NCBI GenBank assembly: GCA_044868295.1
Contig: JBIOWF010000359.1
Coordinates: forward strand, 1-17,888
Direction of reading: 5' to 3'
Length of the DNA stretch: 17,888 nucleotides
Source: JBIOWF01 sp044868295
GTDB taxonomy: Bacteria > Actinomycetota > Actinomycetes > Streptosporangiales > Streptosporangiaceae
The position numbers and the translations under genes were made by a program. Shown in pieces: positions 6,268-13,800 of this stretch (the stretch's first letter is position 1; each line of letters opens with the position of its first letter). Under the pieces are notes generated by a model. It did not search any database, was not told the DNA's origin, and saw only the letters and a program-made list of their open reading frames with translations.

Positions 6268-6345
6268 GCACCACATGCCCACGGCCTGCAGAAGTCTCAC
6301 GCACCACATGCCCACGGCCTGACGGGGTCTCACGCACCAGACGCC
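6268..6345. repeat. 33-bp tandem repeat, about 2.3 copies
   Basis: The 21-nt core starting GCACCACATGCCC occurs identically at 6268-6288 and 6301-6321, and its start recurs at 6334 (period 33). It lies in the 346-bp gene-free gap between the divergent nitrobindin and DsrE-like genes. I see no supported gene in it. Confidence 0.85.
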
Positions 6346-6385
6346 ACCGAGCCGGGCCCGTAGCGAACGGCGTCTCCCTCCTCGC

Positions 6386-6514
6386 GGCCGCACCTCCCTC
6401 AACCCCCAGCGCCATCGGCTTCCGACTCGCAGGCCGCACCTCCCTCAAGCCCAGCGCCGTCGGCTTCTGATCGGCGAACCGCGCGTCCCTCAGCCCCGGC
6501 GCCGCAGCTTCCGA
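6386..6514. repeat. 45-46-bp degenerate tandem repeat, three copies
   Basis: GGCCGCACCTCCCTCA recurs at 6386 and 6432, with a diverged copy whose CCCTCA is at 6487-6492. The following AGCGCC-TCGGCTTC block repeats with it. Same gap as the 33-bp array but an unrelated unit. Confidence 0.8.
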
Positions 6515-6574
6515 TGGGCCGCTCGCCCGGCTTGTACGGAATGCATCCGGATGGCAGGCGTATCAACCGGAGAC

Positions 6575-6580
6575 TAGGCT
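6575..6580 (+). promoter_or_regulatory. -10 box of the DsrE-like gene (leaderless)
   Basis: TAGGCT lies 6 nt before ATG 6587. No clear -35 and no Shine-Dalgarno. Confidence 0.5.
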
Positions 6581-6586
6581 GCGAAC

Positions 6587-6949
6587 ATGGCACGATCACT
6601 CGTGATAAAGGTGACAGCGGGCGCGGACGCGCCGGAGCGGTGCAACCAGGCGTTCACGGTCGCCGCGGCTGCCCTGGCCGGCGGCGTCCCCGTCTCCCTC
6701 TGGCTGACCGGCGAGTCCTCGTGGTTCGGCCTGCCGGGCCGGGCCAAGGAGTTCAGCCTGCCCGAGGCCGCCCCGTTGCAGGATCTGCTCGACGCCGTGC
6801 TCGCCGCCGGCAGGGTGACCGTCTGCACGCAGTGCGCGGCACGGCGCGGCATCACGGTCGACGACGTCATCGACGGCGTCCGCATCGCGGGAGCCTCCAC
6901 CTTCGTGGAGGAGATCCTCGGCGACGGCGTCCAAGCCCTCGTCTACTGA
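6587..6949 (+). CDS. DsrE/DsrF-like small sulfur-related protein
   Basis: A 120-residue protein of the DsrE/DsrF/YchN fold (alpha/beta, usually homo-oligomeric, cytosolic). It opens with the typical beta strand SLVIKVTAGADAPERC and has the segment G-V-P-V-S-L-W-L, then a cysteine pair C80-T-Q-C83 within VTVCTQCAARRG. Proteins with a conserved cysteine at this place take part in persulfide transfer in sulfur-oxidising bacteria; many actinobacterial homologues have no known role. The start at ATG 6587 is fixed by the fold and by the -10 box. No neighbouring dsr or sulfur genes are present, so a sulfur-relay function is only a family-level inference. Confidence 0.82.
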   Translation: MARSLVIKVTAGADAPERCNQAFTVAAAALAGGVPVSLWLTGESSWFGLPGRAKEFSLPEAAPLQDLLDAVLAAGRVTVCTQCAARRGITVDDVIDGVRIAGASTFVEEILGDGVQALVY

Positions 6950-7029
6950 CCCGCACGACTCGCGCCGGCCGTACGGGCCGATCGTCGGCCGCCGCGAGGC
7001 TGGACCAGGCCAGGTGCGGCTTCGCGGGC

Positions 7030-7246
7030 CGGAACAACGGCCGAGCCGTCACCTGTCAAAGCACGACTCAGCCGACCGGAACAACGGCGCGGCATCACCT
7101 GTCAAGGCACGGCTCAGCCGGACCGAACAACGGCGCGGCACCTGTCAAAGTACGGCCCAGCCGACCGAACAACGGCGAGCCGTCACCCATCGAGCCGTAC
7201 GGCTCAGGCGGGCCGAACGACGGCAGGCCGTCTACTCAGCCGGAAG
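7030..7246. repeat. 42-48-bp degenerate tandem repeat, five copies
   Basis: The core GAACAACGGC occurs at 7032, 7079, 7125 and 7167 and as GAACGACGGC at 7215, each within a similar unit that includes CACCTGTCAA and CAGCCG. The array fills the roughly 300-bp gap between the convergent DsrE-like and gatD genes and ends beside the gatD stop. No gene is seen in it. Confidence 0.9.
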
Positions 7247-7248
7247 GC

Positions 7249-7956
7249 TCAGCCAGGGAGGACGGCGGCGAGGCGTTCGTCGCGAAGCCGTTGGTACCAG
7301 CTGTCGTCCATCGCGGTGAGCGGGCCGACAGCCCAGCGGAGCAGCAGGTCGGCGAGGCCGGGGTTGCGGGCCAGGGCGGGGCCGTGCAGGTAGGTGCCGA
7401 TGACCTTGCCCGCGTGGCACCCCTCCGTGCCGTCACCGTTGCCGGTGCCGATGATCGTCCGGGACAGCGGCTTCACGCCGGGGCCGAGCCGGGTGACTCC
7501 CATGTGGTTCTCGAAGCCGGTCAGCGTCGGCACGCTGAGAGCAGGGTCGACCTCGGCGGCCAGCTCGCCTACGGCGCGACGCTCCCCCCGGCCTGAGCTG
7601 ATGTCGAGCAGCTCGATTCCGGGCACCGGCTGGCCCTCTTCGCCGCCGAACACCGAACCCATGATCTGGTAGCCCGCGCAGACGGCGAGCAGCGCCGCGC
7701 CCCGGTTGACGGCGCGGTGCAGGCCGCCGTCCTTCCGCAGCCGCTCGGCACCGAGGATCTGGGGGCGGTCCTCACCGCCGCCGATGAGGTAGATGTCGCC
7801 CTGCTCGGGCACCGGGTCCGAGGACCGGACGTACACCGTCTCGACCGGGATCCCACGGGCGCGAGCCCGCTGCTCCAGGACCAGCACGTTGCCCTGGTCG
7901 CCGTACGTGCTGAGCAGGTCCGGATAAATCCAGACAAGGCGAAGGCTAGATGTCAT
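7249..7956 (-). CDS. gatD: Lipid II isoglutaminyl synthase, glutaminase subunit GatD
   Basis: A 235-residue class I glutamine amidotransferase of the CobB/CobQ-like type. The nucleophile is Cys93 in LLAVCAGYQIMG and the catalytic His191 lies in IGTYLHGP; no Triad-type Glu follows, as in other GatD. GatD frees ammonia from glutamine and passes it to MurT, which amidates the alpha-carboxyl of D-Glu in lipid II. The opening LVWIYPDLLSTYGDQGN is typical of the family. Start ATG 7956 is preceded by GGTGG about 8 nt upstream and by no -10 box, so it should be translated from the murT transcript. A 276-bp repeat-bearing spacer separates it from murT, where the two genes usually touch. Confidence 0.93.
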   Translation of the reverse strand: MTSSLRLVWIYPDLLSTYGDQGNVLVLEQRARARGIPVETVYVRSSDPVPEQGDIYLIGGGEDRPQILGAERLRKDGGLHRAVNRGAALLAVCAGYQIMGSVFGGEEGQPVPGIELLDISSGRGERRAVGELAAEVDPALSVPTLTGFENHMGVTRLGPGVKPLSRTIIGTGNGDGTEGCHAGKVIGTYLHGPALARNPGLADLLLRWAVGPLTAMDDSWYQRLRDERLAAVLPG

Positions 7957-8033
7957 CGCGTCACCACCGTGGGAAGCCCGGCCTCCAGGCCGGGGAGGAA
8001 ACGGCTTACGGTCGGCACCTGTTCGCCCTTTCT

Positions 8034-8183
8034 GACGTAGGCGTGTCCGCCGGCTCCCCGGACGTAGGCGTATTCGGCCCCTCGGACATAGCCGTACTCG
8101 GCCTCTCGGACGTGGGCGTGTCCGTCGACGCCCGGGCCGCAGCCGTATCCGGCCCCTCGGACATAGCCGTACTCGGCTCCCTG
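8034..8183. repeat. 24/27-bp tandem repeat between murT and gatD
   Basis: About six units starting GACGTAG/GACATAG at 8034, 8061, 8085, 8109, 8136 (diverged) and 8160. On the minus strand they keep one frame open and would encode an octapeptide like AEYGYVRG. The array lies inside the transcribed murT-gatD spacer. Confidence 0.88.
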
Positions 8184-8232
8184 GAGCGGGCGAACGTGCC
8201 GGTTTCCCCAGCTCGTGGCGGGACGGCCGTGC

Positions 8233-9540
8233 TCACACCGCACGGCCGAACTCCGCGCGGATCTGCTGGAAGGCGGTGTAGTTGGCGATCACGTCGATCC
8301 GGCCAGGGGGCTGCGCGGCCGTGGCACGCTCGAACGAGTCGCAAAGTTGGAAGGGAACACCCGCCACGTCCAGCCGCAGGGCAAGGTCGAGGCGGCGCTC
8401 GCCGGTCACGAAGACGGGGCGGCCCTTGAGTATGCGGTAGTCCACGTCCCAGAGCCAGGAGGTGTCGCGGCCGTCGGGACCCTGCGCGTTGACCGACAGG
8501 ATGATCGGAAAGGCCGGATCCGCGACGTCGAACGCCTCCAGCCAGCCGGCCGGATTCTTGGCCAGCAGCAGCCGCAGCGAGCGCCCGTCACGTTCGACCG
8601 TGGTGTAGCGCCCGGCGACCGATGTGACCTCTCGCAGCTTCGCCAGCGCCCGGCCGGGCTCCAGGCCGAAGGCCTCCACGGTCGCCAGCGCCATCGCCGC
8701 GTTGGCCCTGTTGGCCTGGCCGGGCAGCTGCAGATCCAGCCGCCGGCGGTCGCCACGCGGGTCCACGACGTCTTCGTCGTCGAGCACCCAGTCCGGCTCG
8801 GGGCGGTGGAAGTCGCACTCCCGGCAGGCCCAGTAGGCGTCGGCGACGTTGGTCGACGTCGCCCGCGCCGAGGGCGCTCCGTTGCCCCATTCGTCCGCTC
8901 CGCCCGATGTCCCGGGCGCGCCGCGGTCGAGCGGGCCGCCGCATTCGGGGCAGCACCACGAGTCCTCGCGCCAGCGCTGCCCGGCCGCCACCCAGGTCAC
9001 CCGGGCGGCCGTCGACGCGCCCCAGGTGACCAGCGGGTCGTCGCAATTGGCGATCACGTGGGCGGGCTTACCCTCCAGCGCCCTGCGCCACTTCTGGGCC
9101 AGCAGCCAGATCTCGGCCGCCCGGTCCATCTGGTCGCGGCTGAGGTTCATGAGGCAGATAACCCCGGCCTGGGTCGTGTCGAGCACCTCGGGGAGATACT
9201 TCTCGTCGACCTCAAGAACCGCGTACGGCGCGTCCTTGGCCGAGGACAGCGCGGACACGTGCCCGGCGGGCATGTTGGCGCCGAAGGCGTTGGTGGCCAC
9301 CTCGCCCAGCACCCCCAGCGCCGAGGTGATCAGCCGCGTCGTGGTGGTCTTGCCGTTCGTGGCGCTGACCAGCGCGAGCTTCTTGTCCGTCGCGAGCTTG
9401 TGAAGCAGGTCGGGCTCCAGCAGCAGGCCGACCCGGCCGCCGATCACCGATCCGTCTCCGCGCCCGGTAGCTCTGGAGAGGCTCGCGGCCGTACGGCCCA
9501 GAGCACTCGCGAGCTGCGCCCGCAAGGGAAGCTGACTCAT
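8233..9540 (-). CDS. murT: Lipid II isoglutaminyl synthase, ligase subunit MurT
   Basis: The 435-residue protein has the Mur-ligase central domain with P-loop ATNGKTTTT (60-68) and the C-terminal DUF1727 domain with SWLWDVDYR (361-369), whose Asp365 should match the Asp that completes the active site with GatD (Asp349 in S. aureus, from memory). Between them is the MurT-specific zinc ribbon: Cys197/Cys200 and Cys239/Cys242, with a Gly/Ser/Ala-rich insertion of about 25 residues between the knuckles. It activates the D-Glu alpha-carboxylate of lipid II with ATP and joins it to ammonia from GatD, forming D-isoglutamine in the cytoplasm. Start ATG 9540 has TAGGAT 6 nt upstream, so it heads a leaderless murT-gatD operon. 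Confidence 0.95.
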   Translation of the reverse strand: MSQLPLRAQLASALGRTAASLSRATGRGDGSVIGGRVGLLLEPDLLHKLATDKKLALVSATNGKTTTTRLITSALGVLGEVATNAFGANMPAGHVSALSSAKDAPYAVLEVDEKYLPEVLDTTQAGVICLMNLSRDQMDRAAEIWLLAQKWRRALEGKPAHVIANCDDPLVTWGASTAARVTWVAAGQRWREDSWCCPECGGPLDRGAPGTSGGADEWGNGAPSARATSTNVADAYWACRECDFHRPEPDWVLDDEDVVDPRGDRRRLDLQLPGQANRANAAMALATVEAFGLEPGRALAKLREVTSVAGRYTTVERDGRSLRLLLAKNPAGWLEAFDVADPAFPIILSVNAQGPDGRDTSWLWDVDYRILKGRPVFVTGERRLDLALRLDVAGVPFQLCDSFERATAAQPPGRIDVIANYTAFQQIRAEFGRAV

Positions 9541-9546
9541 GCGGCG

Positions 9547-9552
9547 ATCCTA
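9547..9552 (-). promoter_or_regulatory. -10 box of murT (leaderless)
   Basis: TAGGAT on the minus strand lies 6 nt before ATG 9540. Confidence 0.55.
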
Positions 9553-9567
9553 GTGCAGCGCCGCGGA

Positions 9568-9583
9568 GATCCTTCGAAGGTTC
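9568..9583. promoter_or_regulatory. Palindrome over the murT -35 region
   Basis: CCTTCGAAGG (9571-9580) is a perfect 10-bp palindrome; with one mismatch per arm it extends to 9568-9583. It overlaps where the -35 of the murT promoter should be and could be an operator. Confidence 0.35.
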
Positions 9584-9601
9584 TTTTCGATCACCGCGGG
9601 T

Positions 9602-9615
9602 GGGGGCCGGCCCCC
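9602..9615. terminator. GC palindrome between marR and murT
   Basis: A perfect 14-bp palindrome (five G, CCGG, five C) lies between the marR repeats and the murT promoter and could end marR transcription. No U-tract. Confidence 0.35.
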
Positions 9616-9638
9616 GGCGCCCAGGCGGCTTGATCGAC

Positions 9639-9746
9639 GTGCGAACACGCGCGGCCACGTTGCCATCCGTGTGCGAGCACCCACGGCCACATCGAGATCC
9701 ACCTGCGAGCACGCGCAGCCACATTGGCAAGTGCCATGCGGCCACG
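9639..9746. repeat. 32-bp tandem repeat, three copies plus a partial
   Basis: GTGCGAACACGCGCGGCCAC recurs with small changes at 9639, 9671 and 9703, and a shorter remnant ends near 9746. It lies just downstream of the marR stop codon. Confidence 0.88.
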
Positions 9747-9767
9747 TCGACGAGTGGGGCCTGCAGG

Positions 9768-10244
9768 TCAGGAAAACCGGATGCGTACCGGAATCGCGGG
9801 GGGATTCGGCTCGGTGCTGTGCGCGTAGGCGGCGAGCGCGCCGCGAAGAGTCTCCATGGCGTCCGCGCCGACCAGCGCGATCCAGGCGGCCTCCGCTTCG
9901 TTGCCGGCGGTACGCATCAGCGCGAGCACCCGCTTTCCCTCGTCGGTCAGAGCGAGGCGGCGACTGCGGGCGTCCCTGGTGTGCGCTCGCCGGTCAAGCA
10001 GGCCCTGGGCGTACAGGGTCGCGCAGATCTTACTCATCGCCTGGGTGGTCATCCCGGCCCGCTCGGCGATCTGGGTGACCGTGTCGATGCCCTCGCCGAC
10101 CATGAGCACGGTGATCGCCTGGGATGGGGTGAGGTGCCCGTACCCCTCCGCGCCGAGCTTGCCGAAGAGTTGACGTACCAGTCGCTCACAGCATGCCGCC
10201 AGCAGCATGCCGAGGTCCGTACCCAAGCGACCCTCCACGTTCAC
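9768..10244 (-). CDS. MarR-family transcriptional regulator, possible thiol sensor
   Basis: A 158-residue winged-helix MarR protein: N-terminal dimer helix (10-30), core HTPSQAITVLM..., recognition helix around AGMTTQAMSKICATL, and the wing DRRAHTRDARSRRLALTDEGKRVL with the conserved D-x-R-x-R. Cys18-Cys19 lie in the first helix, close to where OhrR-type regulators carry their peroxide-sensing cysteine, and one more Cys is in the recognition region (KIC). It is divergent from a redoxin, so it likely represses that gene and itself when its cysteines are reduced (inference). The GTG at 10244 is supported by TAGAGT exactly 6 nt upstream. Confidence 0.87.
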   Translation of the reverse strand: MNVEGRLGTDLGMLLAACCERLVRQLFGKLGAEGYGHLTPSQAITVLMVGEGIDTVTQIAERAGMTTQAMSKICATLYAQGLLDRRAHTRDARSRRLALTDEGKRVLALMRTAGNEAEAAWIALVGADAMETLRGALAAYAHSTEPNPPAIPVRIRFS

Positions 10245-10250
10245 GGGATG

Positions 10251-10256
10251 ACTCTA
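10251..10256 (-). promoter_or_regulatory. -10 box of the marR gene (leaderless)
   Basis: TAGAGT on the minus strand lies 6 nt before GTG 10244. Confidence 0.5.
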
Positions 10257-10260
10257 CCGG

Positions 10261-10302
10261 AGTTTGACTATACAACTAGGTTACGTGTTTGATATTAGTA
10301 AC
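10261..10302. promoter_or_regulatory. AT-rich operator region between marR and redoxin
   Basis: This short AT-rich island in GC-rich DNA has imperfect inverted half-sites: AGTTTGA...TACAACT (10261-10277, 5 of 7 pairs) and GTTAC (10280-10284) facing GTAAC (10298-10302). GTTTGA is also repeated directly at 10262 and 10287. It is a plausible MarR operator pair covering both promoters. Confidence 0.45.
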
Positions 10303-10325
10303 TCAATTACCTATCGGAGGTCTCC

Positions 10326-10778
10326 ATGACCGTCGACGTTGACCGCACGTTCCCCACCAACCTGCGCTTCGTGGCCGACACGGACCGCCGGGTCACCCTG
10401 GCCGACCTGCGCGGAAAGGACAAGGCCGTGGCACTGTTCTTCATGCGCGCGGCGAGCTGCGCCATCTGCATGCGCCACGTCAAGGAGCTCGCCGGGATGG
10501 ACCTGGCTCGCCAGGGTGTTCGCTCGGTGGTGGTGGTCCCGGGCGAGGCCAAGAACGCGGCGCGGGTACGCCGCACCGCGGGCGCCGGGGTCACGGTCGT
10601 CTCCTCGGCCGACGCCGAGGCGCACCGCGCGGTCGGCCTCAACCGCACACTGATGATGCAGCACAGCGGCACCCTCCTGGTCGGCTCCGAAGGCACGGTG
10701 CGCTACCGGTTGACCGGGGCCATGCCGACGGGCAGCTTCGACCGCAAGGAGCTCCTGGAGGCGATCAACGCACTCTGA
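10326..10778 (+). CDS. Thioredoxin-fold redoxin/peroxiredoxin-like protein with CxxC
   Basis: A 150-residue AhpC/TSA-type thioredoxin-fold protein. The N-terminus has the Prx-like FPTNLRFVADTDRRVTLADLRGKDKAVALFFMR, followed by the active-site helix with C45-A-I-C48. In this class the first Cys is normally peroxidatic and the second resolving, or the pair acts as a thiol-disulfide exchanger. No signal peptide is seen, so it is cytosolic. It probably reduces an organic peroxide or other electrophile. Start ATG 10326 is fixed by a strong GGAGG (10316-10320) with a 5-nt spacer, one of the few classical ribosome sites in this window. It is divergent from the MarR gene, 81 bp away, a common sensor-effector layout. 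Confidence 0.83.
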   Translation: MTVDVDRTFPTNLRFVADTDRRVTLADLRGKDKAVALFFMRAASCAICMRHVKELAGMDLARQGVRSVVVVPGEAKNAARVRRTAGAGVTVVSSADAEAHRAVGLNRTLMMQHSGTLLVGSEGTVRYRLTGAMPTGSFDRKELLEAINAL

Positions 10779-10854
10779 CGCACCCGCCGGGCGCACCGCT
10801 CCTGAGCCCCGCCGCGTACGACCCGGCATCACCCGTCATCGCCTTGTTGATGGT

Positions 10855-10871
10855 CTGCCACCTCTTGGCAG
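10855..10871. terminator. Hairpin between redoxin and HerA-like gene ends
   Basis: A perfect 6-bp stem (10855-10860/10866-10871) with a 5-nt loop lies 3 nt past the HerA-like gene's stop codon in the gap between two convergent genes. Confidence 0.5.
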
Positions 10872-10873
10872 GG

Positions 10874-13800
10874 TTACGGCGAGGGATGGTCGGCGCCCTG
10901 AGGGTGGTCGGTGAAGGAGAGCTCGGCCGGGGTGTCGCCGTCGAAGGGGATGACGAACCGGCGGGGCCACGAAAGCACCGTCTCCAGCCAGCCCGCGGCC
11001 ATGGTCTGGGCGAGGTGCCGAACGCGCTCACGCGGGTCGACGCCGATGGCCACGATCGAGACGTCCCGCTGGATGCCCTCGTACTCATCGTCGCCGAGGA
11101 CGACCCGCCAGGCGAGCGCGCGGTTGCGGTCGACCTCCATCGACAGCGGGTGATGCCGCAGGGCCTTGGCCCGATGGCCGAGCAACTCCGGGCGCGCCCC
11201 GTTGCCCCCCACGTTGCCCGCCGCGCCACCCACCCCGGTGCCCACCCCGGTGCCCACCCCGGTGCCCGCTCCGTTGCCCGCCCCGGTGCCCACCGCGCCG
11301 CCCGCTCCGTTGTCCGCTCCCCCGGGCCCGTTGACGCCCTGATGCGCGTACGGCCGGCCGGCGGCGTCGGTGCCGAACAGGGCGTAGTCCAGCGGCGGCG
11401 CGGGACTGCGGAGGTTGGGCGCCGGATGGCCGAACGGGAACAGCCGGTCGACCTCGTGCAGCCAGCGCACCTGCGGGATGACCCACGCGGGCCCCGGTCG
11501 CTCGCCGGCCTGTATCGCCGGCGCGTCTCCGCCGGAGCCGAGGAGCCCGCCGGCGACCTCGGCGGCCTTCTCCGTGAGGAGCGTTGGGTCGAACCATGTC
11601 CGCAGCGACCATGCCCTGCGGGCGACACTGCGCTCGACGAGCGTGGCCAGCAGGCACTCACGACGCTTGCCGGGCAGCTCGGCCCAGATGTCCGCGAGGA
11701 TGCGCGGCACGCCGGGCAGCGACCGGTTGGTCACGAACCCCAGGACCACGGTGTCGGTCCAGATCCGCAGCCATGCCCATTCGGGTGCGACGGCGAGCAG
11801 GTCGGCCTCGCGCAGCTCGAACAGCGTGCACGCCTTGCCCGTACGGCATTCGCGGCCGCAGGCGGCCGAGCGGCGGCCGCAGATCGGCGGGATGGGGCCC
11901 AGCGTGGTGCGTTCGCGGTCCTCTCCCAGCGGCACCTGGATGCGCAGCGGGCGGTCCATGCCGTCGGCGAAGACGGCGGCGAAGCCCGGCTGCAGGGAGA
12001 CGACCTGGCGGGACTGGTCCTCGCTGAGGTTCATCGCCGCGCCGACGAGCTGCCGGTCGTCCTCGGCGGGCAGCCGGTGCACGACCTTCAGGGCGGTGTT
12101 CTTCACGACGTCGGAGACGAGCTTGGTCGGGATCTGCTCGGCCACGATGATGCCCTCGCCGTACGCGCGGATCTCGGCCAGCATTCCGGCCAGCAGCTCT
12201 ACGGCGTGGGTCGAGGCCCGCTGGGAACCCCGGTCGCGGAGCAGCCGGTGCGCCTCCTCGATCACGATGACGTGTTGCAGGCCCGTCGCCTTCTCCTGCC
12301 GGGCGCGCATCCGCAGGTGCTCGACGATGCGGATGATGAGCGTCCCCATGAGGAACGCCTTGTCCTCGTCGTTGGCCACGTCCTCGATGGCGAGCACGAC
12401 GTTGCGCTGGAGCAGGCCGCCGATGTCGGCGGGATGGCCGCCCTCGAAGAACCGGCCCGCGCTGCCCACGCGCAGGCTGCGGAGGCGGAGGCTGATGAAG
12501 CCCTCCACGTCCGCCTGGACCTCGTTGCCGTACCCGATCTCCTGGATGACCTCCAGGGCGTGCTGCTGGAGCTGTTCGAGGGTCGGCACGGCCGGCTGGA
12601 CCGCCGCTCCGGGGATGCCCCCGCCGGTGACGACGTCCCAGCCGTTGGCCTCGTAGACCCGCTGCAACGCGAGGGACATGATCTGCGGGAACGGCTCCTC
12701 CGCGTCGAAGGCGGCCATGAACAGCGCCCTGACCATGTCGATGTGCGCCTGCACGGGGTAACCCGGCTCAGGTGCGAGCGGGTTGACGCTGAACGGCACG
12801 TTGTCCGGCGCCGACGGGTTGATGACCGTCAGCGGGGCGAGCTGCTCGACCCGGCCGGCCATCGCGGCGTACTCGGACTTGGCCGGCTCGATCGCCAGCC
12901 ACGGGATGCCGGCCTTGGTGAGCTGCTCCAGCAGGTGCCGGACCGTCTGGGATTTGCCGGACCCGGTCGCGCCGGTGATGAACGCGTGGCGGTTCAGCGT
13001 CGCCAGCGGCACCCGGAAGGTGCCGACGGCCCGTTCCTGGCCGTCGACGATCGCCCCGAGGTCGATCAGCTCGGCGGGGCCGTGGACGTCCGCCTCGCTC
13101 GTCACGTCGAAGAACCCGGCGTCCAGCACGCGGACCCCGGGAACCTCGCGGCGCGGCAGGCCGGCGAGCGCCGCCAGCGCCCCGGCCGTGGCCGCGAACG
13201 GCGCCGCCGCCCCGTCGGTCTGGTCCTGCAGGTTGACGCCCAACGCGGCGGCGAAGCCGTACACGGGCTCGACCGCGGCGCTGCGCGCGGGACCGGACAT
13301 GGCGCTGCGCAGCCGGTAGGGGTGGTGGCTCATCTCGACCGAGCCGACCAGCACCGGCGCGATCTGGCGCAGCTCGTCCGGCCCGGCCGCGCCCGCGAGC
13401 ACCCGCACGTTCCACAGGCCCGCCTCGCGGAAGGCATCGAGCTCCTGCATCCGTCTCTCGGCCCGCTCCGCGTCGAACCTGGACCGCTCCGACGCGTCGC
13501 CGTACTGGCGCAGGACGTTGAGCTGGGTCCGCAGGTGGGCGACCTCGGCGTCCAGCAGGTCGGTCGGCTCGGCGACGACCACCCAGCCGAACGGCCGGGA
13601 CATCAGCGTCATCAGCGTCGACTCGAACAGGGTGGGCCGCTTGGGGTCGTCGGGCTCGGGCTCCCGGTGGCCGCTGAGCGGCGGCGCCTGGCGTCCGGGA
13701 CAGGGTGTCCAGACCAGATCGGCCAGATCGACGAGCCAGTCCTCGCCGATCTCGACGCCGCGCGCGCCGCCCGGGAACAGCAGCGGCTGCGGGCCGGACG

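Noticed and set aside
6241..6402. N-terminal extension of the nitrobindin-like protein
   Set aside because: The frame stays open, but it consists of repeat-encoded WCVRPRQAVGM-like peptide with no homology to the family; the -10 box supports ATG 6240.
7030..7246. CRISPR array
   Set aside because: The whole unit including the would-be spacer is repeated with scattered changes, lengths vary from 42 to 48 bp, and no cas gene is near. It is a degenerate tandem repeat.
8215..9633. 472-codon open frame on the plus strand
   Set aside because: Antisense to murT, which has all expected motifs; no domain in the plus-strand translation.
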